Shown in pieces: positions 22,101 through 35,000 of a stretch of 64,000 nt of DNA. Origin of the DNA: Triplophysa rosa. Lineage: Eukaryota; Chordata; Actinopteri; Cypriniformes; Nemacheilidae. Under the pieces are notes generated by a model, which saw only the letters and a program-made list of their open reading frames with translations, made no database searches and was not told the origin of the DNA. Position 1 is the stretch's first letter; each line of letters starts with the position of its first letter. Location: the NCBI RefSeq assembly GCF_024868665.1, contig NC_079914.1, forward strand, positions 7,217,274-7,281,273, given 5' to 3'. Position numbers and translations under genes: made by a program.

Positions 22101-25100
22101 TAATATACTGAATGAATTAACCAGCTTATTACATTTCCTTGCGGTGTTGCAGCTGGTTGTCAGGGTGTTGCTAGGCAGTTGCTAAAAGGCTCTATTGTCT
22201 CTTAAAATAACAAATATCAGTTGAGTTTTCGTCACCTTGGAATTATACGGTTCTATCTGACATTTTCAAAACTGAGTTATTCACATATTCTTATTCTGTG
22301 ACAACTTGTTTACATTATGCGATGTTTTTTCTTTACATTGTGTATTTGGGACTTTTCTAGAAAACAACAAGGTTTTATCTACAGAGTCAAATGGACTGCA
22401 AAAACTTTGAAGCTTGTAATCACAAAACTGCTCAGAACGCAGATAGAACCTTAAAATTCCAAGGCGATGTACTGTGCAGCTATCCTCACCACCAGCGTTA
22501 AGATGAACCCACTGCAGAACAATACGACAGGAAGCCCGATGGCCACTTTAATAGACGTAGCCATAGGACAAACCCCACAGTCGGCAGGACACGTTAGACA
22601 GTTCTCCTCCAGTTCACACGTATCATCTCCACACACTTTGAAACAACATATATGGAACAAAAACAGCGCTGTACAAATAAAATTTACACCAGCATGCACA
22701 CAACTGAAAGTACAAGATTACCTCAGCAAACAATATGCTCAGCCAAGAGAAATTTTGTTTCAGGAAAACATGAATTATTTCCTGGATTAGCATTAGAATA
22801 TGTCAACAACCTTATTTGATCCGACAATTTCATGTACACATTTACCGCAGGTATATTTTACACATCACATCTACATCCTTGTACTGATGGTTTAAAGATA
22901 TCTGTAAATTGTCTTTATACAGTAAACTACTCACCTTGTGCACTCACTACTAACACTTTGGACTCTAGTGCAGCGTGCATCTGTCCCACTTTGATGTGAG
23001 CGATGACAGATGTTACTCCTAGATGGACAAGCACCACCTGTGTATAAAGATTTATAATCAGCATAATAAATAATCAGCTTTATTTAATTTGAAAAATAAA
23101 CATTTTATCAGTGTGTTTACTGGGAATCAACCCCATGATGCTTGTTCTGCTAACACAATGTACCAATTGAGCGACATGAAGCTATGAACTCTATCATAAC
23201 TCAACAAGTTATTATTTTAGGGGGTTTTTTCTAGATTTTTTGCTTCTATTTCGTTTTTTACTGTGCAGTTGCTAGGGCAGTTTGGGTGGTTGCTAGGTTG
23301 TCACTTACTGACCCAAGTCATAAGATGCTACCCTGTCTATAGAAGTCCCTATATCTGGAAGACTTTGGCCACTTTTGTAACATGAAATAAATTCGATGTA
23401 AAGTTTTTACTTAGTTTTATTATCCACCATGTCGCATCCAATAGCACACCTCTTCTCAACAAGATACTACAAACTATTTAGAACAAACTTTAACTCTAAG
23501 TATGATCAAAAATAAAGGGACACTTGTCATAACATGCACCACGCTTTCTGAAGTGAAACAAGAATTGTACTACATTGCTTTAATTTAACCTTTGAAGTCC
23601 AAAGGTATTGACTCATCTTGCCAGCTTTAGATACTGTGTGAGTAACAATTTCACCATCGTCTGGAATCCAGGGGCCACATATCCCTCCTCCTCTCTAAAA
23701 CAGAAAAATACAATCAATGGACTGTTACAAAGGCAACAGGTTGTATGCTGTGAAGCAATCAGGGCTAATATAGACTGTCAAACATCATGCACAAATTATA
23801 ATAATAGGTTTTCACACTGTACAATTACTAAAACCAGTTTAAGTAGAACCTTGACTAAGTGCTCATCAAGGCTGGCCCACTTCCTTTTGATGAGCTTGTG
23901 TCCTTTCCACGCACACACACACTAGTGCAGGTCTTAAATAAAGCGTATAAAAACCTATTGTATAATAGGTTAATAGGAATATAATAATAATAATATAATA
24001 GGAATATAATAAGAATATTTTTTAATATTTTTTATATAATATAAACAATAAATATGATCAAATATAAATATAATACTCCAGAATGTAATATTTTATTATC
24101 TTAATTTTATTTTATTTGTTCTTATTTTAATCTAGAAAATGCCTCAAAGGGAGCAATTTTGCTCACAAAGTAAACCCACACCCATTTAACTAATGATTAC
24201 AATCCATTGTAATACCAAAAATAATTACCTTTGACTAACCCTAACACAACCCTTAAAGGAAAACGTTTATATTTTAGAATGTTTTTATTACTTATAAGCC
24301 ACTTTCTCATTTGAAGATACGACATTACATTAGGTTTAAAGGGATAGTTCACCCAAAAATAAAATTCTGTCATCATTTACTCGCCCTCGGGTTGTTCCAA
24401 ACCTGTATAAATTTATTTGTCCTGCTGAACACAAAGAACGATATTTGGAAGAATGTTAGCAATTTTCAGTTCTCGGACATCATTGACTACCATAGTAGAA
24501 CAAAAAATTGAATTTAATATTAAATATATTTAAAAAAAATATTTAAAATGTAATAAAATTTAAAAATATGTATTTTTTGTTCTGTTGAACACATAATGAG
24601 ATATTTTGAAGAATTTAGGAAAGCAAACAGTTCTGGGGCATCTTTGACAGCCATTTTTAAGTTTCCTTCTAGGGTAGTCAATGATGCTCCGGAACTGAAA
24701 ATTGTCAAATTCTTCCAAATATCTGTCTTTGTGTTCAGCAGAACAAAGAAATTTATACAGGTTTGGAACAACTTGGGGGAGTAAATGATGACAGAATTTT
24801 CATTTTTGGATGAACTATCCCTTTAACTTGAATTTGATTTTAAAATAAAATAGGTTTATTTTCTAACACAGACACACAAGGCAATTAGGAAGACGTTAAT
24901 TGGAGTATAGTTGATATTCCAACAGTACTCTCATTATGTGGCCTCTGAAGGAGTGCCAAAAGATGCCATGGTTAACCTGCTTTTCATTTTTATATATAAC
25001 ATAACAGCACCAATGCATGTGATTAAGTCAGAAAGCACTTTTTACAGGATCGATCCTACTGACCATGAGCGCAAGCGGGCAGGAATGAATGTTAGCGTGG

Positions 25101-27262
25101 TACACGCAGCAGTTGAGCTCATTGGCATTGTTCCAGTTGGCGGGACACTCGTGCTCGAGACAGAACCTTTTGGCTTCTGAGGCATTGCTGCAATGACAGT
25201 AAAGCTTATTAACCACTGTTGACTCAGGCCAGTATTCTGACATCATTGTGAACATGATATTACATTTAACAATTGAGTCTTGGAAATGTGGTGAGTTTGG
25301 AATTAAAGTTCAGCATTTGAATAAAACAAAGAAAACGAATGTCTATACTGGGAAAGCTTTGAGAAATGACAGAAATACATCTGGGTGTGATACTGAATAC
25401 AACACCTGTCTCTACTCTCTAGTGTATAGCATGTTTATATTACATGAAATTGAATATCGCAATGTGATAGCATCCGAATGAGAATAACAAAGCTCAGATG
25501 ATATTACATTTGATTTGGCTCGGCTTACCTGAACTGGAAAATCTTGTTTTGAACAACGTATTCATAGAAGGAGTCTGACGCGGTGACAGAATAGGTGACG
25601 TTGAACTCCTCCCCATCAGTGACCTTTTCTGGTGGACGCTGAATCCAAGCCATTTCTAAACCTTTGGAAACATTATGTGTGTTGCCATTACCTGACATCC
25701 AGGTAATTTACCAACCAAAGCAAATTTGTATCTTCTTGTGCGACATTTCCTCGTGAGAATACACACCAAGTTGTCAATTTTAAAATGATGTCAACTTATT
25801 TTGTCTTTGCAGCTTGGTGAATTGAAGAACTGTTCTATAGTCTCTTTCGTTTGATCCCTTCCTCTGAATCTTTCTTTCTCTTGTTCCAGTTCTTACCAAT
25901 AGAAATGAAATCCATTGACCGTATAGCCCCATGATTTTTAATGTGATGTACTCACCACCACAGCTGATCATGTTATAATCATTCGGCTCCACTATTGGCC
26001 AGCAGTCATATTCAGAGTTGTCCAGATCATGCCAACATTCAACAGTCAGGATCTGGAATCATTTCATATTCAACGTTATTTATCATTGAAACAAATAGAA
26101 AGATAAATAATGTTAGTTAGAACTTTTCTTTTACTATGAGATAAACTATAGCTTGTGGCTTGTTCCAAGAGATCTTGACGTTCTTGACTGTATCTAACAA
26201 ATGAAACTGTACAACGTCATCATTTTTAAACTCTATAGACCACTTTGCAAGATTTAAACACTAGCCCAGAAGCACTTCTGGTTTCATTTTTTATTTATTT
26301 ATTTTTATTTTTGAAATCTCACCAAAATGATTAAATCTTAAAGATATTTAACATTTAAAATCAAACGTATCTGTAGTTTTCATGGGCCATCACTGAACCA
26401 GCATTTTTTATGTCATTCAGAGTGGTCTATAGAATTGGCGCATATTTTTGTCCAAACTATTTTAAATTATTAGATCATTTAGATACCAAAAACTGTGTCT
26501 TATCTGCGGACATTATGTTCTGCCAACAAAAAAGTACCATTAACTGCACATTATCTGGAGCTTTTCTACAAAATGTTATTTCGTTTGAAAGAGTCGTTTG
26601 GATAAAAGTGAAAAAATACACGTAAGAGTAAATGCAAAGGGGCTGGATACATTTTTTCCAGTTTTGTAATGTTCAAAATTCAACCCTGTTACTCAATAGG
26701 AAACACATTGGGATGCATAAAAATAGTTGTTTAGTAACTACATTCTAACATGTTAATGCCAATAATACTGTATATAGCCTAGTGAATAGGATTTTCAGAA
26801 GCAAGATGTTGACAATCCCCCCTCCAAAAAACTTAAAACCATGGTATTTAAAATGGTTCTGTATGAATATGCCATGACATTTACATGGCAGTCCGAGGTA
26901 TTTCTTTAAAAATCTATATCATTTATAAGTGATTTTGGCTTTTGGTAAATTCCCAGGTCCATCAGTGTTGGTACAAAACATTGCTTTTCAATTGATGCTC
27001 ACCTTATTTTAACCACAAGTGTTTCTGACATAACAACAAAAGCAAGGCATAGCACTGTCTAATCCAGTTCATTCAATGACACCTTTTTTGCATATATATA
27101 TCTCCATAAAAATTGTTTCTAAATAACCCTTTCAGCTTTAACCTACAGCCTTGTAAGAGCAGTAGTGTGGTAAAAAAAAATGTTTATAAAAGCCCTAAAT
27201 AAAGCAGAAAAGCTTGCACTTACCATAAGAAAAGAAACAGCCCAGGTTTCACATAGACCCAT
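16190..27262 (-). CDS. Single-pass receptor guanylate cyclase with short Cys-rich ectodomain
   Basis: Makes cGMP from GTP at the plasma membrane. Exons: 27262-27224, 26052-25956, 25661-25529, 25187-25064, 23694-23590, 23037-22935, 22635-22490, 21702-21630, 21402-21258, 21190-21104, 20952-20809, 20730-20609, 20520-20376, 20267-20219, 20137-20030, 19615-19496, 19414-19321, 18778-18691, 18577-18438, 18349-18197, 17994-17896, 17719-17628, 16297-16190. These 2,514 nt give 837 residues with all phases consistent. Order: signal peptide (1-~20); ectodomain of about 205 residues with N-glycosylation sites (NVT, NAS) and many cysteines; membrane helix (~229-249); kinase-homology domain with VAVK lysine but HGRLQSRN replacing HRD and DYR replacing DFG, so a pseudokinase; dimerisation helix ending [15 protein letters not shown]; cyclase domain with SDIVGFT and ETIGDAY metal/guanine residues and the YCLFGDTVN cysteine. 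The usual roughly 440-residue natriuretic-type ligand domain is absent. Ligand unknown. Confidence 0.93.
16720..16860. repeat. GTTGCTA-type repeat patch
   Basis: Repeated GGTTGCT/TTGCTAGG words followed by a TGACCCACGTCA-type end. Related patches are at 22140-22200 and 23265-23345. This is a dispersed fish repeat of unclear class. Confidence 0.4.
22565..22635 (-). other. Juxtamembrane Cys module of the receptor cyclase
   Basis: Exon 7 encodes [20 protein letters not shown] followed by VCP, giving seven cysteines in 22 residues just outside the membrane helix. The C-G-D-x2-C-x5-C-x2-C-P-x-D-C-G-x-C pattern resembles small cysteine modules of extracellular proteins. It is not a feature I know from NPR1/2 or the retinal cyclases. 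Confidence 0.7.
23105..23195 (-). mobile_element. tRNA-derived SINE head, degenerate
   Basis: On the minus strand, A-box-like GTCGCTCAATTGGTACA and B-box-like GGTTGATTCCC are spaced as in a tRNA. The stems are decayed. It lies in a receptor-cyclase intron. Confidence 0.45.
24336..24826. repeat. TTAA-flanked foldback MITE
   Basis: Left end AAGGGATAGTTCACCC and a right end ending ACTATCCCTT are flanked by TTAA. Nearly the whole element is self-complementary (CTGTCATCATTTACTC pairs with its mirror near 24780). It lies in an intron of the receptor cyclase. Relatives occur at 40535-40760, 42226-42557, 47856-48048, 52915-53107 and 60590-60850. Confidence 0.75.
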
Positions 27263-30061
27263 ATTGTCCTGCTTGACAGTTTGAATGCGCTGTGCAGAGT
27301 GACCCGGCAAAAAGAGGCTGCTTCTTGCCCTTCATTTATTTATTTTTTTCCTGTCTTTGTGGCCTCAATAGCCCCCTAATTATTCAATCAGCCTGGAGGG
27401 CTCTCGCTAATCACAAACACAGTGGCTTTCTGCCCTATACCCTCTCCCAAGGAGAGCCAACTCACCTTCAAAACCCCTCTTCAATGGTCAGCACGTAGAA
27501 ATGAAGAGAAAAAAACACAAATCTAATATTTCACTGCCAAAGATGTGTTGCATTCCATGTTGAAAAAAATACTGTCACATTCTTATTTGTTTGTGATCCG
27601 CGTGAATCGGCTGTCATGCAAATTCGGACATTTATTTGGAAATAACCAACATGAATTCACTGGCTTGTTTATTGCCATCTGTGTTATTACCGTCACTTTA
27701 ATAGGGTTTAATGACAGAGAAGTCGTATATAAAAATGAATAAAAGGATTTCTGAAGAATTTGTGAGATTCGGTGGAAAGGGAGAGAGTTTACAGCTGAGG
27801 AATTATAACGTTTAGGGTTCAGTTACATGTTCCTTGAGGCACTTAACTGAAGCTATAAATTTACATGTCTTTATATTGTAATACTGAAGCTCTTTTATAT
27901 TGTAAACCTTCACTGTTACAAATAAGGGTTCTTCACAGCAATGCCATAGAAAAAACATTTTTGGTTCTTCAGAGAACTTAAAAGAACAATTTCTGTGTAA
28001 TATTATATATGTATAATATGTATATCTGTATAAAAAACATTTTGTGAAACAAAAAGGTTCTGTGGATCTTAAGGGTTCTCTGTGGAGCCATATAGACAAA
28101 AATGGTTATAACATTGTTTATCATCTTAATTTTTAATGTTGGCAAAAAATAATATAAATGCAAACACGTGATCTTGCTGATTAAATAAAATAAATAAATA
28201 CATGCTCATTTTCATCCATTCACATTTGATTATTTTTAGAATTTTCCCAACAATCTGCATGTATAGTCGCAATTGCATGTATAGAAGGAATAGTTCACCC
28301 ATAAAATAATTGTATTTATTTTCTATAAAGTATTTTTGTACTTCACAAAAAATCTGAAAAAATATGTATAGATTATAATTTGGTTATTGTGCAATTGGCT
28401 TTTAGTTGGCACACATACTGTGCAATATTTGAAATGCTCTCAAAAGAAAACCGGTTCCATTTCCTATTATAATAATTACTATTAATAATTTCCAGCCTCC
28501 ATGTATATACATTACTTTTTCAGCGCTGAAACATAAAGTGTTAAAAGTAAAAAAAGATTGATACAGAACTATCAATTCTCTATTGCATAATACGCCTATA
28601 CTCAACATGATTTATATCAACTGACATGTACAGACATGTCAGAGGAATTGCCAGGAATTCTGCAATTCACAGGAATCCCTTGATCTACTTTTTTCTGTAT
28701 CAAAACAACTACAATTCTTGATGACTGAGATATACCACTCACAGCAGTCTAGTTAAAACAAATGCTTAAAATATCCCCTTAAACAAGCTCAAGCTGTTTT
28801 GCCGGTCTTATCTGGTGTCCAAGTCAGGGTTTTGGTTAGTTTTCAGCTGGTCAGACCAGCAGGGGTCAGTTTCATAAACATAGCCGCTAATTTAAGACTG
28901 TGTCTTAACAACTAGTCTCACTGACTGGTAATTAGTTAGGACTAATCTAGTCTTACTTTATGATTTAAATTACACCAAACAAATAGTCAAAAACAATTTG
29001 TTTGTTGCATGCACACAAGCAACCCTATGTTTCACAAATTAGTTACACGATAGCATAAACAGGAGGATATTTCAAGGGGGTAATATTGGGGCAGGATTTA
29101 TTTTGCCCACCTGCCTCTTCATACTTACGCATGAATACACATATTGTATAGCCATAAACAGTTTCCACGTGTTTTTAGATGTAACTGGCCATTAATACAC
29201 ACGTTCCAGAAGCTTACTTTTTATTTCTTCCAATAAGTGGTCAAGACACAACCGATTTTGGCAAAACGTGGTGAGGACATGATGACCCACCCATCCCACC
29301 CACAACAGTTTACTCATACAAAAGCACCTAGCATGGGCGATGTGTACGCTTTATGTTTATTATACTGAAGTGACATGATCCCAATGTTTGTCCGGATCCT
29401 TTTCTCTCTTCTGTAGGAGTTTTCTTTGTGTAATAAACATCTACACCGGAAGTATAAATCAACCTGCTTATTCCCAGTTATGTGACAAGACCTACAATTA
29501 TCCATTTAAATGCATTTCATTAGCCATTTTTTCGTTAAACGGCGTAAACAGGTAAAGCTTGTTTCACACTCACAGATAAGATCGCAGTCGTTTCATTGTG
29601 TTGCTGAATGCACATTACACAGGAATGAACCTGTGTCACAACCGCAGAAGCGCAGCTGTGGAACTCAGGTGAACCGTTGTGCCCATTGCATCAGAATTGC
29701 GTAAGACAGACATATGGCCATTCTTACACATTAAGTGGACAAACCGGTTTATAGAGGCCAATGAGCTGTATTTAGCCTATGATGTCTGTACATTAGGGAG
29801 TGGCTCTTAAGATGTAAGGATAAACTCTGTAATGGTACTACCCTACCCTGTTTACCAGAGAAAAAAAAGACATTTACTTATTTTTAAGTATTTTTGTATC
29901 TTTTATTTTTGGTCAAAGAATACTGTAAAATAATATATACAGACACTTTCATTTACAAACTCGTTTAGGTTTAAATGATAGTGTTTAACACATTTATAAA
30001 TCTTTCCTGGACATTTTTTCTGTTCTATATACAGTGTACCTCTACTACCATTTATTTGCAG
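27263..30061. other. Intergenic DNA upstream of the receptor cyclase
   Basis: No host exon recognised. About 27890-28090 is a decayed GGTTCTT-type MITE (with words shared with 33490-33860). About 28860-29040 resembles a worn foldback element. The promoter of the cyclase should lie just above 27262, but no clear core elements were seen. Confidence 0.4.
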
Positions 30062-31185
30062 CAGTGTTAATTTCGTTAACGAAAACTATGACGAAAAGTA
30101 TTCGTTAACGACATGTTTTCACTGACGAAAACGAGACGATAACTAAATAAAAATGAATGCATTATAACGAAAACTGTAATAAAAATATACTGACATTTTC
30201 GTCAACTAATAAAAACGAGACGAAAATATTCTTGTCCCACCTGGCGGACATCAGATTGCGCGCATGTGCTGCTTATCTCATATAAACGGCAGAGAGAAGT
30301 CTCTGGGAGAAGGGAAAGCATAGGTGTCTCCACGCGGTTTACAAAGCGTCTTATTTTCCTTCACGATCGCCGGTAAAACGCCGCAAACTTGAAGCGCGAC
30401 TGCAGGCGAGTCACCCCGAAACACATTACGAAGGCAAGCTCAAGTGTTTTTATATGCCTATGTTAATTTAACACGAGCTGCTGCATAACGTGAAATGCAA
30501 CAAAGTCAGCCAAAAGAAACCAGCGCCGTCCTCTACTGATTATAGAAGTGATGAAGTGAGTCGAACTGTACATTCCAACCAAGTATGTAACATGTTTGCA
30601 TGACTAAAGAAATGTAATACAATTTATATAATATGTCTTTTTGAAAGCTATTCTCATTCATTGCTGTCTCAAGCAAAGACAGTGCAGCGCTTACTTCAAA
30701 GAGGCATGCCATGAGCCAATAGCCTTTGAGTGTGAGCCCTGTCAGAGCGTTTCATTGGTTGAATGAACACGCCCAACTTAACGAGTCAATTGAGTCAAAT
30801 GGGACTGAATGAACTGGAACATGTCGTTCATGGTCTAATACTCTGCGTTCCAACAATGCATATCTAGTTACTGAACTTTTCTGAAAAATAAAGGTAATGA
30901 CCTGGTTTAATTGTATTCTAAGGTGAAGTAAATTATGTCAAAACAGTTGAATCTTTGTATGGAACATTTAATTACACCAAGTAAATGATTTAAACCATTT
31001 AGATTTTAGTAGACTAAATATAATGTATATTTATTCGACTAAAATGTTTTTCATATTTCGTCGACTAAAACTAGACTAAAACTAAAATGATGGGGTTGAC
31101 TAAAATGTGACTAAAACTACATTGCATTTTCGTCAAAAGACTATGACTAAAACTAAATCAAAATTTGCTGTCAAAATTAACACTG
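30062..31185. mobile_element. Non-autonomous hAT-type element
   Basis: Inverted ends CAGTGTTAAT and ATTAACACTG are flanked by a perfect 8-base target duplication, ATTTGCAG (30054-30061 and 31186-31193), typical of hAT transposons. At 1,124 bases it has no transposase frame. Subterminal ACTAAAACTA-type repeats are frequent at the right end. Confidence 0.88.
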
Positions 31186-32027
31186 ATTTGCAGGTGTTAA
31201 ATAATTTAAAATGCAGACATATTTAGTGTTCAAAGCATATATTATTTGGTCTGATAAATGCGTTACACTTACAGTGTTATAGAGATTTTGGCATTCATCT
31301 AAAGATGCTAAAGAATCTTTTCAATGGTTTCTCAAAGACAACAATTACTTGATTTGGATTAAAAAATCGGGCAGTTTACATAATCTGAATGTATACAGAA
31401 TAGTGTTAGATTTTTGTACATTTGAGGCAACTACCTCTATGTACATGAAAAGAGCAGAAGTGTTAAAAACTTATTTTTGTACTTAATCTTACAAAAAAAA
31501 GTGTACTCACTTCTGACACATTTTTCTCACATGGTTGCTATTGACAGTATGTTACAAAACAATCTTTACGGTAATATTTACAGCATATAACATGATCTGC
31601 ATACTACATACAGGATTGAAGACAAGTATACGAAAAAGCAATCAACAGGTTCACAAATATTACTTGCCAAGTACAGCAAACCAATAAAATTAGCTCAGCG
31701 TTCTGAAAAATGCCATTTGAATTACTCTCCAAAGCTGAATTACTGAGGTAAAACACAACTTTGCTCAAGTGCACTTTTCTGTCAGAAAAGTAACCTGGTG
31801 GGTAGCGCACATGCTTTGACATGTTGTGCATTGCCATTCATGCAGGCAATCTGAATATCCCACATTACTCATTCTTCATTGCCTAACAGTTGGAATATCC
31901 CTAAAATATACAAAAAGTACTTTGTTTTGTATGCTGTCATCAAAGTCATTTGAGTATCAGTCTAACTAATACTTCATCCATACTGTGAGTGAATTAAAGA
32001 GCAATGCCGCGCCATGTTATTAAAAAT

Positions 32028-35000
32028 TCAGGACGTCAGCATCTCCTGTGTGGACACTTTGCTGTCCTCCGTCGTGTTCTCCTTGAGGCTGGTACTTGTC
32101 TCATGGCCCGAGTTGCGTTGAATGTTGGCCCTGGACGACCTCTGACGTCTCGTTCCGCTGCAAACACAACGCATCAAGTTTTTGATGGTGGTCCACATTT
32201 CCTCGTCTTTATAAGAGTAGATGATCGGGTTCATGACAGAGTTGAGGACGGCGAGGAGGAGCAACCAACGCTTGAACTTGAGGACTTCGCATCGCTCGCA
32301 GTTGAGTCCGTCCAGGAGAAGAACCACAAGCCCAGGGGTCCAGCAGATGACAAACGCTCCTGAAAAGACACATACACAGAGCGGGTTTGAAAACATCTGG
32401 GACACAGGCACACCCAAAAATAAAAAAATCTGTCAATTTATTCATCCTTATGTTGTTTAAAACCTATATATATATATGACTCTTTTTTCTCTGAAACACA
32501 AAATAAGATATTTTACCAACGTTTTTTTAAATGTCTTCTTTTGTGTTCTGCAGTTGAAAGAAAGTCATAAAGGTAAACGAAGAATTTACCATTTGCCGGA
32601 ATATGTAATATTCTTTATCTACTGCAAACACATTTTTAATACGTTTTTCATTGTTTGTGTCTCCAAAAAAATGTATAAATTAGGAAATGAAAACAGAGAA
32701 AGTTATCATCAGTTCCCACATGTAAGCAGGTTCCACAAGTTTTCAAACATCATAAAAATACAACTTTGCTGAATCTCCAAACACAACCTTTAGCACACAG
32801 CCTCTTTACCTCCTTTAGAAACCTAACCGGTGATTTCAGAGAATGCTTTTCTGCCCCAACATGTTCAAAACCACTTTTTTTCAAGCCCTGATAGTGACTC
32901 ACAGCAGCAAAGCTTCTTTTAGTTGTACTTCCCCTTAAATCTTTTAAGTTAGCATGAAGTCCCGTCTGCACCGCAAAACAAGCTCGGACAAACAGGATAG
33001 ATCTCAGGTGTCCGACCTGCAGCGGCACGTCCGTCTAAACACTCATGCCGACTGAACAATGGCAATAGTTATTTTCTGGCGGTGCGATAGTTGATGGCAG
33101 GCATACCCACCTCCTGTAATTTAAAAGTGCCATAAATGTGCTTGGTTGGCTAAAGAGAGGAGTACTAGAAGAGAACACATGCGGTCGAGGTTACAACAAA
33201 ACCTCATCAAATGGGGGTTCCTCTGCAGTTTCTCCTTAAGTTCCCCATTTAAATGAACACTCGTACCCTTTAATTGTATAAAAAAACATCTGGAGGAGCT
33301 AGGCTTTGCCATATTTGATGCAGATGTGCAGTTTTCTAGAATCCCTTTTGCGTTTATTACACAGCACACTTTCAAGCACAATGAAAACATGAAAATGGCT
33401 TTGTGCCGCTTGGCCAGAACTATTTTAAAATAAGACTTTGAAAGCTTTGCAATGGTTTGTGATGGAGGGAATGGTTTCTTAAAAGGGGCTTAAAAGGTTC
33501 TTCACAGCGATGCCATAGAAGAACCATTTTTGGTTCCACAAAGAACCATTCAGTCAAAGGTTGTTCAGATGTTAAAGGTTCTTTATGGAACCAAAAGGTT
33601 CTTCTATGGCATCGAAGAACATTTTGAAGCACCTTTTTTTAAGGGTGAAGAACCATTTTTGGTTCGGCAAAGAACCATTCAGTCAAAGAACCATCTCTTT
33701 CTTACTTTTTTATAATCTGAAGAACGTTTCTACGACACAAAGAACCTTTTGTAAAACAGAAAGGTTCTTCAGATGTTAAGGGTTCCTTATGGAACTATTT
33801 AGACAAAAAAGGGTCTTCTATGGCATTGAAGAACCTTTTAAAGCACCTTTATTTTTAATAGTGTACGTCAGTGTTTAACTTATGTTGGTAACACTTATAC
33901 CATAAGGTTGTATTTGTTAACATTAGTTAATGCTTTAGCTAACATGAACTAAAAATGAGCAATACTTCTACAGCATTTATTAATCGTGGTTCGTGCTATT
34001 TTAGCATTTATTAATATAGTTTTTAAATAAATTTGTATGTGTTAACATTAGTTAAAGCACAATGAACTAACATGAACAATTGTGTTGACCTTCACTAACA
34101 TTAACAAGCATTTATAAATGCTGAGAAAACTATATTGCTTACAGTTAGTTGTAAACTAACGGTACTGTTTAGCGCGTTGACAAAATGTTTATATGCTCTC
34201 CTACTTGTAAGTCGCTTTGGATAAAAGCGTCTGCCAAATGAATAAATGTAAATGTAATGTAGTTCATGTTAGCTAATGCGTTTACTAATGCTAACAAATA
34301 CAACTTTATTTTTAAGTGTTACCTTTATGTTCAATTATATATCAATAAATTGACCTATTAAAACACTTTTTAAATTTTGGTTGGTTGTTTGTATGTTCAT
34401 GTGGGGGCACGTCTCTCTTTCAAAAGAGGAGACGTGCAGATTTGTAACTTTCACTTATAGGCATGCTACAAGACAAGAAAGAAAGAATGTAGCATTCTGC
34501 AGAAGCTCAGGCATCTGCTTTTATCTGCTGTTTGCTGGCGAAATAACTGATGAGTACTGGCCTGTAAACTCCACCTCGCATACACCACAGCACTACGTAT
34601 CTTCATTATGCGGAGTCTTCCATCTAACAGAAATCAATCCCTTCCTGGAAACAAAGCCATCTTGTCTAGTCAAAAAGCATCTTCACACACGTGAACAATT
34701 GGCTTGAAAGGAGGACGTGCATCGAATGCGAGGTTAAGGCACATTTTCTCCGAAGCCACAGGCCACTTACAGCGGTGGTTTGATTCAGATTCCAGCCAGT
34801 GTAAAAACCGACCTTGTGCAACATAGCTACAGAAAGCATGATGTGCTGGGAACAGCCAGGCTCCTCCACTTCAGTTACCCAGTTACTTATAAAACCATTA
34901 ACTGCTGTAAAAAAAAAAAGCTTTTCCTCTCCACAACTACATTCTGAATTTTTTAGAGAAGGGTTAAAATAACTTCATGTAACTTTCTAACAGGAATAAT

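Noticed and set aside
29510..29704. Plus-strand frame of 64 codons in the intergenic region
   Set aside because: No known domain, no splice or promoter context, and length expected by chance.
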